Below, piece by piece: positions 1 through 6,649 of a DNA stretch of 34,402 nt. The notes beneath the pieces were generated by a model. The model had not been told where the DNA came from, made no database searches, and worked only from the letters and a program-made list of their open reading frames with translations. Position numbers and translations under genes: made by a program. How positions within the stretch are numbered: the stretch's first letter is position 1; every line of letters begins with the position of its first letter. Origin of the DNA: CAG-390 sp045546615 (lineage in GTDB: Bacteria; Bacillota; Clostridia; Oscillospirales; CAG-272); assembly GCA_045546615.1 (NCBI GenBank), contig JAZQDD010000018.1:1-34402 (forward strand). The letters are read 5' to 3'.

Positions 1-180
1 AAGAAAGTGACCAATTAAGTATGTTCGACCCGCGGGACCCATTTATGGGTAGTAAGTAAAACTTGCATGGCTGGCAGGCCAACTTAAAAACGCACTTGTG
101 CGTAGCCAGTATTGGTTAGGGCTATGCCCGAAAATGAAAAAAAACCCCCTATGCGGGTGGATATTTATTACGTAGAGAAA
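1..180. other. Structured non-coding stretch upstream of the XRE operon
   Basis: No convincing coding region is seen in the first 337 bases. Between about 40 and 160 there is a run of short stem-loops: ACCCAT-TT-ATGGGT near 38-51, CGCAC-TT-GTGCG near 92-103, GGGC-TAT-GCCC near 119-129, and a C-rich/G-rich pair around CCCC-TATG-CGGG near 146-157. GGCTGG near 69-74 can also pair with a CCAG further on. The density of complementary pairs suggests a structured RNA or the end of a mobile element, but strand and boundaries cannot be fixed and I recognise no named family. From about 180 to 270 the sequence is plain A/T-rich DNA. Confidence 0.35.
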
Positions 181-278
181 CAAAAACCTAATATCCGTTG
201 AAAACTTGTAAATAAGACTTCATTAATTTTCGTCACGAAAATTTAACACATATTTTGTTTACATAATCTTTGTTTGCA

Positions 279-307
279 TTGACTTTATACTTTATTTGTG
301 TTATAAT
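279..307 (+). promoter_or_regulatory. Promoter of the XRE-DUF4238-recombinase operon
   Basis: TTGACT (279-284) and TATAAT (302-307) are separated by 17 bases, about 30 bases upstream of the XRE start codon. This is a near-consensus vegetative promoter and the only strong one ahead of the three-gene operon. Confidence 0.75.
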
Positions 308-337
308 GTCTATATACAAAAAGTGAGGTGTATTTTC

Positions 338-694
338 ATGACGAAAATTATTGGTAAACGACTGAGAGAACTACGTATATCAAACCGCTACTCTCAACAA
401 CAGATCGCAGAGATGTGCGGATCGACTCAGGCAACGATTGGAAGATATGAGCAAGGCATAGTGGATGTCTCTTTGGACAAGCTGTTCTGGTACGCAGAAA
501 CTTTTGAGGTGTCTCTTGACTATATCTTCGGCAGAACTGATGATCCGAAAGGCCATCTGTACGAACAGAGCAGCCCTTCCCTCCCCTCTGATGCAAGCAT
601 CAACGACTTCATAGAGTTCTGCTTTGACCCAACATCTCCCGCCAATGCCAAGCTCAAAAAGATGCTTGTACAGTTAATGGAAGAACATACGTGA
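338..694 (+). CDS. XRE-family transcriptional regulator
   Basis: A 118-residue DNA-binding protein. Residues about 5-62 form a Cro/CI-type helix-turn-helix: GKRLRELR, then QQQIAEMCGSTQATIGRYEQG as the two-helix core, then the typical ending ...VSLDYIFGRTDDP. The C-terminal ~50 residues are acidic and helical and have no recognised domain. An upstream in-frame ATG at 296 is rejected because it lies in the promoter; ATG 338 follows GTGAGGTG. The gene is first in an operon with the DUF4238 protein (11-base gap) and the serine recombinase. Family knowledge says such proteins usually repress their own mobile-element promoter; that role here is inference. Confidence 0.85.
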   Translation: MTKIIGKRLRELRISNRYSQQQIAEMCGSTQATIGRYEQGIVDVSLDKLFWYAETFEVSLDYIFGRTDDPKGHLYEQSSPSLPSDASINDFIEFCFDPTSPANAKLKKMLVQLMEEHT

Positions 695-705
695 GGTAAA
701 TAATT

Positions 706-1854
706 ATGCCAGAACATAAGAAACAGCACTATGTTCCACAATGCGTTTTAAGGAATTTTACAAACGACCAAAACAAATTCTATTTGTTTCAAGTCCTGAA
801 AAATAGAATTATTGATCAAGCCGTACCGTATAAAGATCATTGTTATACAGATTATCTATATGGCAAAGATGGTACTTGGGAAAATTGGCTTGCAAAACAC
901 GAAATAGAAATCGCCCCAATATTTCGCCTAATTCTCGAAGGAACACCCCTGTCAATAGAACAGAAAAATTCAGTCAAAAGATTTATTCTCGTTCAACACA
1001 TGAGGACAGAAAAAGCAATTGACAGAAACTGCAATATAATGTCGGATATTTACACCAAAATCATACCTTTGGTTGCAAAAAAAGAAGGGTTGGAAATTTC
1101 TCCTCTCGATGCAAAAATATTTGCTGATAATCGAGTAAAAGACTACGATCGTACCGAAATAGCAATAGAAGATATGACTTTTGTTGAAGAGAATTTGAGT
1201 CATTTCGATGATTTACGCCTAGTAATATTGCACTCCAAAAGTGAAGTGTTTATCTGTTCTGATCACCCTGTGAGCATTTCCAATTTATCCTATAAACATG
1301 GTGGTATCGGTGTAGACTGCGCTGGATTGATTGTAACCATGCCAATATCCCCCGAGTATTGTCTTATGCTTATCGATGATGGCATATATGACTACGAAAA
1401 CGAACAGTGGCAAATTGAACTTGATGACTTTGATGTTAAAAAGCTCAACTACCGTCAATTTGTACAGTGCAAAGGGATTATGTTTTCTGTAAATAAGAGC
1501 ACATTAGAAAATGTAAAAACACACTTTGAATCCCTATATATTGATAACCCATTAAGAGAATGGTGTATCCAATTAGGTTTATCTGATCCAATTATGATAA
1601 ATCGAAAAGTTATTGAAATCAAAAACACTTACCGCAGTGCCATAGAAAAGATGATTCCAAAATTATATGCGCAAGATGATTTTAATGGATTATCAAAACT
1701 GATTATCAAGCCGGAGTTTCGTCCATATGGCAACGACATAAATTCTATGTTTTACAGATTTGGAGATTCAAATGATATTCCAGATAAATACCGTTTGGTT
1801 GGAAGTGAATATCCGGATTTGATTAAAAAATATTACATTAATAGAGGCAGGTGA
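706..1854 (+). CDS. DUF4238 domain protein, function unknown
   Basis: A 382-residue soluble protein. The N-terminus KKQHYVPQCVLRNFTND is the signature opening of DUF4238 (K.QHYVPQ..LRNF), and the mid-protein FICSDHPVSIS (about residues 183-193) matches the second family hallmark, F.[TC]SD.PV. No signal peptide or membrane segment is seen. The domain's biochemical role is not established. The start ATG follows GTGAGGT. The gene sits between an XRE regulator and a recombinase, and its stop codon overlaps the GTG/TTG start region of the recombinase, so the three are translationally linked. It looks like the cargo of a small recombinase-bearing element. A defence or toxin role is possible by position only. 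Confidence 0.75.
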   Translation: MPEHKKQHYVPQCVLRNFTNDQNKFYLFQVLKNRIIDQAVPYKDHCYTDYLYGKDGTWENWLAKHEIEIAPIFRLILEGTPLSIEQKNSVKRFILVQHMRTEKAIDRNCNIMSDIYTKIIPLVAKKEGLEISPLDAKIFADNRVKDYDRTEIAIEDMTFVEENLSHFDDLRLVILHSKSEVFICSDHPVSISNLSYKHGGIGVDCAGLIVTMPISPEYCLMLIDDGIYDYENEQWQIELDDFDVKKLNYRQFVQCKGIMFSVNKSTLENVKTHFESLYIDNPLREWCIQLGLSDPIMINRKVIEIKNTYRSAIEKMIPKLYAQDDFNGLSKLIIKPEFRPYGNDINSMFYRFGDSNDIPDKYRLVGSEYPDLIKKYYINRGR

Positions 1855-1859
1855 TACTA

Positions 1860-3386
1860 TTGAAAGCCGTAATTTACGCTCGATATTCATCAGACAATCA
1901 GCGTGAAGAAAGCATAGACGGACAACTTCGTGAATGTATGGAGTTTGCCAAATACAACGAAATGACCGTTGTTAATACCTATATAGACCGCGCACTGTCT
2001 GCCAAAACAGATAATCGTCCTGAGTTTCAACGGATGATAAAAGACAGTTACAAGTGCAACTTTGATGTGGTGATCGTATGGAAACTGGACCGCTTTGCAC
2101 GTAACCGCTATGACTCGGCACACTATAAAGCACTTCTCAAAAAGAACCGTGTGCGTGTGGTATCTGCCAAAGAAACCATTTCTGAAGGCGCAGAAGGCAT
2201 CTTGCTGGAATCTTTACTTGAAGGCTACGCAGAATACTATTCAGTAGAACTTGCTGAAAAAGTTAAACGAGGTCTTACCGAGAATGCACTGAAAGGTGTT
2301 TGGAACGGTGGTACGGTTCCTTTCGGTTATGTCGTCAACAAGCAAACCCAAAAGTTGGAGATTGATCCACTTGCCGCAGATGTTGTTCGTGAAATCTTTG
2401 ATATGGCTTACGACGGTAAAACGGTCAAAGAGATTCACCGTTATTTAGAAGAAAAGAACATCACGCGTACCAATGGCAAACCGCTTCGCTATAATGCAGT
2501 ACGCTATATTCTCTCCAATCGCACGTACATAGGCGAATACAATCATTCGGGTGTATTAATTGAAGACGGCGTTCCCGCGATCATTGAAAAGGATCGTTTT
2601 GAAAGGGTTCAAAGTGAATTAAAAAAGAACTCCAAAGCACCGGCACGTCACACCGCAGACGATGATTATCTTCTCACAACCAAATTGTTCTGCGGCAAAT
2701 GCGGAGCAATGATGGTTGCACAAGCAGGTACAAGCCACACAGGAAAGGTGCATCGCTATTATGCTTGTGTCCGTCAGAAAAAGCATAAGTGCGACAAGAA
2801 AATGATGCACAAGGAAAAACTTGAAAACTTTATCGTGTACAAAACGATGGAGATTTTAAAGAATGATTCTGTGATTGAAGAACTCTCGGCTCTTCTTTAC
2901 AATCTACAGTACAACGAAAGCACGGTTCTTCCCCAATTGGAACAGCAGTTGAAAGAACGTGAGAAAGAGATAGAAAACATCGTAAATGTCATTCAACAAG
3001 GCATTGCCTCTCAGGCATTGGTAAAACGCCTCGGCGAACTTGAATCATCAAAGAACGAAATCAGCGATGCCATTATTAAAGAGCAGATTCAGTCACCAAC
3101 CTACACGCAGGACGAATACAGAATGGCTCTTACCAACTATCGAAAGATAGACATTACTCAGCAAGACGGCAAAAGAAAAATCATCGACACATTCATCAAT
3201 GCGATTTATGTATACGACGATCACTTCAAAATCGTATATAACGGTAATAACAAAGAGGAAACAGTTAGTCTCGAAGCACTCGAAAACAGTTCAACCTTGT
3301 TTTCATCCGGTGCACCAAAAATCGACAGGCTATGCCTGTCGATTTTTTATCCATTGCGAAAGCAATGGTATATCATCACGCGATAG
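1860..3386 (+). CDS. Large serine recombinase (resolvase/invertase superfamily)
   Basis: About 508 residues. The order is: N-terminal resolvase catalytic domain (KAVIYARYSSDNQ with the nucleophilic serine right after YARY; later VWKLDRFARNR with the conserved arginines), then the Recombinase domain (GVWNGGTVPFGYVVN), then a Cys-rich zinc ribbon (LFCGKCGAMM...YYACVRQKKHKC), then a charged coiled coil, as expected for element-integrating large serine recombinases. The chosen start is TTG 1860, giving MKAVIYARYSS behind AGGTGAT; GTG 1851, overlapping the upstream stop, is the alternative. The last ~24 codons run through a perfect 14-bp hairpin with a T-tract (3317-3348), so the tail is probably not native, a pattern that suggests a recombination junction or lost stop codon here. 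Confidence 0.9.
   Translation: MKAVIYARYSSDNQREESIDGQLRECMEFAKYNEMTVVNTYIDRALSAKTDNRPEFQRMIKDSYKCNFDVVIVWKLDRFARNRYDSAHYKALLKKNRVRVVSAKETISEGAEGILLESLLEGYAEYYSVELAEKVKRGLTENALKGVWNGGTVPFGYVVNKQTQKLEIDPLAADVVREIFDMAYDGKTVKEIHRYLEEKNITRTNGKPLRYNAVRYILSNRTYIGEYNHSGVLIEDGVPAIIEKDRFERVQSELKKNSKAPARHTADDDYLLTTKLFCGKCGAMMVAQAGTSHTGKVHRYYACVRQKKHKCDKKMMHKEKLENFIVYKTMEILKNDSVIEELSALLYNLQYNESTVLPQLEQQLKEREKEIENIVNVIQQGIASQALVKRLGELESSKNEISDAIIKEQIQSPTYTQDEYRMALTNYRKIDITQQDGKRKIIDTFINAIYVYDDHFKIVYNGNNKEETVSLEALENSSTLFSSGAPKIDRLCLSIFYPLRKQWYIITR
3317..3348. terminator. Perfect hairpin with T-tract inside the recombinase 3' end
   Basis: A 14-bp perfect stem centred on GGC-TAT-GCC, flanked by A-run and T-run, gives an intrinsic terminator readable in both directions. 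It lies upstream of the recombinase stop codon, which supports the view that the annotated C-terminus is a read-through tail. It also forms the left border of the hairpin array. Confidence 0.7.
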
Positions 3387-3543
3387 CGTGTATATCATCG
3401 CCGAAGGCGTATATCATCAGCCGCAGTCTGTATTTCTTTCGCAATGATGATATACAACACTTCGTGTTGATAATATACAATTTCTTCGGAATTGATGATA
3501 TACAAGGCTTCGCCTTGATTGCGCGGCGATCCCATTGCCGCGC
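3351..3543. repeat. Directional array of mini-hairpins with TATATCATC spacers, halves inverted
   Basis: Left half: CCATTGC-GAAA-GCAATGG (3351-3368), CACGC-GATA-GCGTG (3377-3390) and CGCC-GAA-GGCG (3399-3409), each followed by TATATCATC (3369-3377, 3391-3399, 3410-3418). Right half: AACAC-TTC-GTGTT (3456-3468), an AATTTC-TTC-GGAATT stem (3479-3493) and CAAGGC-TTC-GCCTTG (3503-3517), preceded by GATGATATACA or GATAATATACA (3446-, 3469-, 3494-). The right-half spacer is the reverse complement of the left-half spacer, and the loops also switch from G..A to T..C. The centre (about 3419-3445) repeats half of the first hairpin (CTTTCGCAAT). A longer GCGCGGC/GCCGCGC stem closes the array at 3521-3543. 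Confidence 0.8.
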
Positions 3544-3554
3544 ACTATTATTTT

Positions 3555-3761
3555 TTATCTGCTTTCTAATCCTAAAATGTAATCCGCACTTACTCCGTAA
3601 TATTTGCATAGGACAATCAAATGTCGAATGGGCAGTTCATTTGCTCCTCTTTCATATCTTGCATACATCGTTTGCGAGGTACCTAATATATCAGCGATCT
3701 GCTGTTGAGTTTTATCGTGATCTTCTCTGAGGTCACGAATTTTTTTTATATAATCTACCAT
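3555..3761 (-). CDS. Small XRE-family regulator
   Basis: A 68-residue protein made almost wholly of one helix-turn-helix domain: IKKIRDLREDHDKTQQQIAD, then ILGTSQTMYARYERG as the recognition region, then the standard ending ...VSADYILGL. It is transcribed divergently from the small protein at 3885. The 123-base gap holds repeated AGTAAA/TTTACT half-sites that cover the promoter of the divergent unit, so autoregulation and control of the lipoprotein operon are likely. The gene ends within 15 bases of the hairpin array, which may serve as its terminator region. The lone-domain size is typical of phage- or element-borne regulators of Clostridia. Confidence 0.85.
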   Translation of the reverse strand: MVDYIKKIRDLREDHDKTQQQIADILGTSQTMYARYERGANELPIRHLIVLCKYYGVSADYILGLESR

Positions 3762-3803
3762 TTCAAACGTTCCTTTTGCAGTATATCTGAAAATATTATA
3801 CCA

Positions 3804-3834
3804 AGTAAAGAAATTTACTATTGACTTTAGTAAA
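3804..3834. promoter_or_regulatory. Operator-like half-sites between divergent genes
   Basis: AGTAAA (3804-3809), TTTACTA (3814-3820) and TAGTAAA (3828-3834) form two overlapping inverted repeats, AGTAAA-4-TTTACT and TTTACTA-7-TAGTAAA. The second surrounds the -35 box of the rightward promoter. This is the expected layout for a dimeric XRE repressor encoded next door; the binding assignment is inference. Confidence 0.6.
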
Positions 3835-3849
3835 TATTTGTATTAAAAT
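3821..3849 (+). promoter_or_regulatory. Promoter of the small protein-lipoprotein operon
   Basis: TTGACT (3821-3826) and TAAAAT (3844-3849) are 17 bases apart, 36 bases upstream of the start at 3885. The -35 box lies inside the TTTACTA/TAGTAAA inverted repeat, consistent with repression by steric block. Confidence 0.7.
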
Positions 3850-3884
3850 GGTGTTACATATTAGCGAAAGGAGGACTGTTTTAT

Positions 3885-4100
3885 ATGTCAAAGCTTAATT
3901 TTGAAAGAATTACTCCTTTGTTTGAGTCGAATCAGGAGTTTTCTCTAACCGAAAGTCAATATGAACAAAGTGTTGGAAAACCGTTGCCGAAAGATTATTA
4001 TTACTTGAAAAAGAATTCGGCACTTGCAAGGGAAGCCCAAAAACACGGATATTACATTGAGATCAGAGAAAAAACCGTGTGTTTGAAAAAAGTAATTTAA
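3885..4100 (+). CDS. Small hypothetical protein
   Basis: 71 residues, charged and aromatic, without signal peptide, membrane segment or cysteine cluster (one Cys near the end). I do not recognise a family. The start is well supported by AAAGGAGG eight bases upstream of the ATG. It is the first gene after an operator-bearing promoter and 28 bases ahead of the lipoprotein, so the two are probably cotranscribed. KPLPKDYYYLKKNSALAREAQKHGYYIEI looks like a folded alpha/beta mini-domain rather than a random reading frame. By position it may be a second regulator or an antirepressor-like partner of the XRE protein, but nothing in the sequence proves that. Confidence 0.6.
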   Translation: MSKLNFERITPLFESNQEFSLTESQYEQSVGKPLPKDYYYLKKNSALAREAQKHGYYIEIREKTVCLKKVI

Positions 4101-4128
4101 TTTGTGAAAACGTTAAAGGAGAAGAAAA

Positions 4129-5655
4129 ATGTCAACAAAAATCAAAACCATTATCCCTTTGTGTCTTGCTCTGCTTGCAAGTGTTTTTATTTTTAGCGCT
4201 TGCAATAGTGAACCGCACGTGCATCAGTATGGCGAATGGGCGGAAACAAAGGCGGCGACCTGTACTGCGGCAGGTGAAGAGGCAAGACAATGCTCTTGCG
4301 GCGATACACAGACAAGAGAGCTGCCCATAAAGGATCACTTTTACGGTGAATGGGTCGTAGTAAAAGCCGCCACGTGTACCGAGGATGGTATTCAAGAACA
4401 GAGCTGTGTCTGTGGCGACAAGAAGACGCAGACCATTCCTGCCACGGGCCATAAATATGGCGAATGGGCAGAATCCAAATCCGCTACGTGTACCGAGGAC
4501 GGCGTTAAAGAACAAAGCTGTGTCTGTGGCGACAAGAAGACACAGACCATTCCTGCTACCGGTCATAAATATGGCGAATGGGCAGAATCCAAGTCCGCTA
4601 CGTGTACTAAGGACGGTGTTAAAGAACAAAGCTGCGCCTGCGGTGATAAGAAGACAAAGACCATCCCTGCTACAGGTCATAAATATGGCAAATGGACAGT
4701 AGGCAAAGAAGCTACCTGTGCAAAAGCCGGAGAAAAATATGCAGTATGTTCGACATGTAATGACAAGAAAACTGAATCTATCCCTAAATCTAACACACAT
4801 GTATACGACGGGGGAACTATAACAAAGAAAGCAACCTGCACGGCTGTTGGAAACAAAAAATACACCTGTAATTTGTGCGGTAGCACGAAGGTTGAGAACA
4901 TTTCTGCTTTGGGACATGAAGTTAATAATGAAGGAAAATGTTCAAGATGCGGTGTTGTAACGTTGAATATGACAAGTGAAGAAATTGAAAAGTCTAAAAA
5001 AATCAAAACCATGTCCGGCTCGGTTTATGAAGAGTCAGATGAAATCGATATCTTTATTGAATTAAAAGATGCTTCCTCTTATTCCGTAAAAGTTCCGGCA
5101 TATGTAGACGTTAGAATAGTGGATAGTAATGGAAAAACGTTGTACTCTAAAACTCTTATTAAAAAGGCTTCGTCAAGGCAAATTACCATAGATTACGATG
5201 ACGTAACTAAATCCTATACCAATACAGGCACCTTGTATTACAAAGTTTATAACGACTACTTTACTTTAGACGAGGCAAGCAAAGAACTTGAAGAAATTCC
5301 GTGGACGGTGGATGTTGAACTTCCAACTGTTCCCCAAACTATTTACTATTGGTCTTGGTCTGGCGCTATCTCATCCTCGTGTGAGGTTACGGGCATTACA
5401 TATGAAATAAACGGAAGTGATATAAAATTTTATTTTACAGGTAAAAAAACATATGACAGACAGGGTAACAGCTATAGCGACTATTGCAAAATAGGCTGGA
5501 AGCTTTATGATTCTGAAGATTACGTTGTCGCCAATGGAACTTGTTATACAACCGCACTTAAGGTTGATGAAAAATTCAAAGATGCGCTCGACAAGGCTCG
5601 TGGTGTCATAGAGCAGGGAAAAACTTACCGTCTTGAGATTTTGAATGTATCATAA
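4129..5655 (+). CDS. Surface lipoprotein with tandem TCT...CxCG repeats
   Basis: 508 residues. A lipoprotein signal peptide (hydrophobic 8-22, lipobox FSAC with Cys25) predicts export and lipid anchoring. Residues about 30-245 carry six or seven repeats of a ~38-residue unit, H.YGEW..SK.ATCT..G...QSC.CG.KKT.TIPATG, with paired cysteines per unit. The middle three are nearly identical at DNA level (4369-4710). Residues about 270-508 form a unique beta-rich C-terminal domain with no cysteines in its first half and no family I can name. The same repeat occurs in the LRR lipoprotein at 26733-28466. Such repeats are common in gut Clostridia surface proteins, probably as stalks; ligand unknown. Start ATG follows AAAGGAGAAG. 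Confidence 0.85.
   Translation: MSTKIKTIIPLCLALLASVFIFSACNSEPHVHQYGEWAETKAATCTAAGEEARQCSCGDTQTRELPIKDHFYGEWVVVKAATCTEDGIQEQSCVCGDKKTQTIPATGHKYGEWAESKSATCTEDGVKEQSCVCGDKKTQTIPATGHKYGEWAESKSATCTKDGVKEQSCACGDKKTKTIPATGHKYGKWTVGKEATCAKAGEKYAVCSTCNDKKTESIPKSNTHVYDGGTITKKATCTAVGNKKYTCNLCGSTKVENISALGHEVNNEGKCSRCGVVTLNMTSEEIEKSKKIKTMSGSVYEESDEIDIFIELKDASSYSVKVPAYVDVRIVDSNGKTLYSKTLIKKASSRQITIDYDDVTKSYTNTGTLYYKVYNDYFTLDEASKELEEIPWTVDVELPTVPQTIYYWSWSGAISSSCEVTGITYEINGSDIKFYFTGKKTYDRQGNSYSDYCKIGWKLYDSEDYVVANGTCYTTALKVDEKFKDALDKARGVIEQGKTYRLEILNVS
4369..4710 (+). repeat. Three in-frame 114-bp tandem repeats in the lipoprotein gene
   Basis: Copies at 4369-4482, 4483-4596 and 4597-4710 each encode the 38-residue unit that begins ATCT and ends with GHKYGEW plus a few residues. 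They differ mostly at synonymous positions, pointing to recent duplication; copy-number change would keep the frame. Confidence 0.85.
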
Positions 5656-5663
5656 TAAACTTT

Positions 5664-5696
5664 TTCAAGCGAGCCGCTTTGCGGCTCGCGTTTTTA
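5664..5696 (+). terminator. Terminator of the lipoprotein operon
   Basis: GCGAGCCGC-TTT-GCGGCTCGC is followed by GTTTTT, 10-20 bases after the lipoprotein stop codon. It also marks the approximate end of the A/T-rich accessory stretch. Confidence 0.85.
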
Positions 5697-5727
5697 TGCG
5701 AAAAGCCCGACGTTTTGACCAAAATCA

Positions 5728-5756
5728 TTGAAAACCGCCACTCGTTGTGCTATAAT
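5728..5756 (+). promoter_or_regulatory. Promoter of the decayed MFS gene
   Basis: TTGAAA (5728-5733) and TATAAT (5751-5756) are spaced by 17 bases, 50 bases upstream of the GTG start of the pseudogene. The promoter seems intact although the gene is not. Confidence 0.65.
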
Positions 5757-5806
5757 TCAGGCAATAGCTCGTTTGGCTTGCTTTGAGATACTATAGAGGA
5801 AATACA

Positions 5807-6096
5807 GTGGATAAAAAATACGGAAAAACGGTCACGGCGTGCTTTGTGGCGTACGTCGTGCAGGCTATCATAAATAATTTCGCGCCGCTTTTATTTTTGA
5901 CGTTCCACTCGTCCTACGGCATACCGCTTTCGCAGATAACGCTGCTCGTCACCTTTAACTTCGCCATTCAGCTTGCGGTCGACCTTTTCTGTCGGTCGGC
6001 TTTATCGACCGCATCGGCTACCGCGCCGCTATGGTGCTGGCGCACGCGCTTGCCGCGCTCGGACGTATCGCGCTCTCCGTCCTGCCCGGCGCACCA
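5807..6096 (+). pseudogene. Truncated, frameshifted MFS transporter (N-terminal fragment)
   Basis: GTG 5807, behind AGAGGA, opens DKKYGKTVTACFVAYVVQAIINNFAPLL..., the recognisable first transmembrane region of an MFS permease, continuing to QITLLVTFNFAIQLAVDLF. Near 5985-6000 the frame is lost. The matching continuation (GFIDRIGYRAAMVLAHALAALGRIALSVLPG) is in another forward frame up to about 6090. The remaining ~300 codons expected of an MFS protein (usually ~400) are missing; the homology stops at a perfect 17-bp palindrome (6096-6132). Its base composition is that of the core genome to the right rather than of the left accessory region. Loss by deletion at the palindrome is inference. Confidence 0.75.
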
Positions 6097-6132
6097 AAGC
6101 AAAAGGGGTGGCAGAGCCACCCCTTTTGCTTT
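6096..6132. terminator. 17-bp perfect hairpin at the MFS break point
   Basis: A 17-bp perfect stem around GGGGTGGC-AGA-GCCACCCC with A/T-rich ends; T-run on the + strand side is short, so terminator activity is uncertain. It sits exactly where homology to the MFS transporter ends. Confidence 0.5.
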
Positions 6133-6238
6133 GCTACATTCGAAAGACGCCGAAGCGCTCGGCGTTGCTCGCAACGCCGAAATATTTGCGCGCGAGCAGA
6201 AAATGAGGGCAAAGCAGTAATTATACGCGCAAATTTAG

Positions 6239-6394
6239 GTTGTCCTTCAAGAACTCATTGATAAGATCGAGGTCTTTCCGATTGAGGGAACGGGCAAGAA
6301 CAGAACGCAGCGACTTGTCATTCATTATCGCTTTGTGGGCTGCATCGAACTAACGGGACTCAGAACTCACAGTTCGCGCATAATGTGGCGGTGA
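6239..6394 (+). pseudogene. C-terminal remnant of a serine recombinase
   Basis: The + frame starting at 6239 reads LQELIDKIEVFPIEGTG followed by a stretch ending LVIHYRFVGCIEL before a stop at 6392. ELIDKIEV....G...Q.L.IHYRFVG is the typical ending of Tn4451/TnpX-type large serine recombinases. No start codon, catalytic domain or zinc ribbon is present, so only the last ~50 codons survive. This is a different protein from the complete recombinase at 1860-3386, whose C-terminus is unrelated. It implies an earlier integrated element next to tRNA-Pro that has been deleted. Confidence 0.6.
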
Positions 6395-6409
6395 ACTAAA
6401 ACAAGCGAT

Positions 6410-6610
6410 AGCGCGAACTATGTCCAAATTGCAAGCAATTTGGAGGAGTTCTTCGTTCTTGACTTAAATCAAAACGGCGGCGGGATTTTCGCCTACGGCG
6501 AATATATCCACGCTCTACGCCTGACAAGCGAGCTTGTCGATCTCCGAGCGGGATATGCGAACTCGCATCTTGCTACGCAAGACGAGTTGGAGTCGGCGTG
6601 CCGACTCCAA
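6410..6610. repeat. Cluster of mini-hairpins beside tRNA-Pro
   Basis: No gene is credible between the recombinase remnant and tRNA-Pro. The stretch holds short perfect palindromes: CCAAATTGC-AA-GCAATTTGG (6424-6443), TTCGCC-TAC-GGCGAA (6488-6502), GACAAGC-GA-GCTTGTC (6523-6538), ATGCGA-AC-TCGCAT (6555-6568), CTTGC-TAC-GCAAG (6569-6581) and an 11-bp TTGGAGTCGGC stem (6587-6610). Two loops read GTA on the minus strand, as in the array at 26.6 kb, but no fixed spacer is evident. Confidence 0.65.
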
Positions 6611-6612
6611 TC

Positions 6613-6649
6613 AAAAAAGCAGACGCGCTTTTAGCGTGTCTGCTTTTTT
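6613..6649 (-). terminator. Terminator of tRNA-Pro
   Basis: A 17-bp stem, AAAAAAGCAGAC.../...GTCTGCTTTTTT with a TTT loop on the + strand, directly abuts the CCA end of the tRNA gene. It is bidirectional by sequence. Confidence 0.8.

Larger units (their letters stand above)
270..3386 (+). mobile_element. Candidate small serine-recombinase element carrying XRE and DUF4238
   Basis: Promoter, regulator, unknown cargo protein and recombinase lie in one tight operon in DNA visibly richer in A/T than the core genes after 6.8 kb. This matches a minimal integrative element or the remnant end of a larger one. The left end is not identified and may lie outside the window; the right end may be at the abnormal 3' end of the recombinase gene. 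No direct repeat long enough to call as att sites was found by eye. Confidence 0.4.

Noticed and set aside
3351..3543. CRISPR array
   Set aside because: The constant element is only 9-11 bases, the variable parts are perfect palindromes of 11-18 bases rather than spacers of ~30, and no cas gene is present.
3332..3730. 132-codon open frame on the + strand
   Set aside because: Composed of the hairpin array and the complement of the small XRE gene; no ribosome binding site.
6440..6634. 64-codon open frame before tRNA-Pro
   Set aside because: Made of consecutive palindromes and ends inside the terminator stem; no family resemblance.
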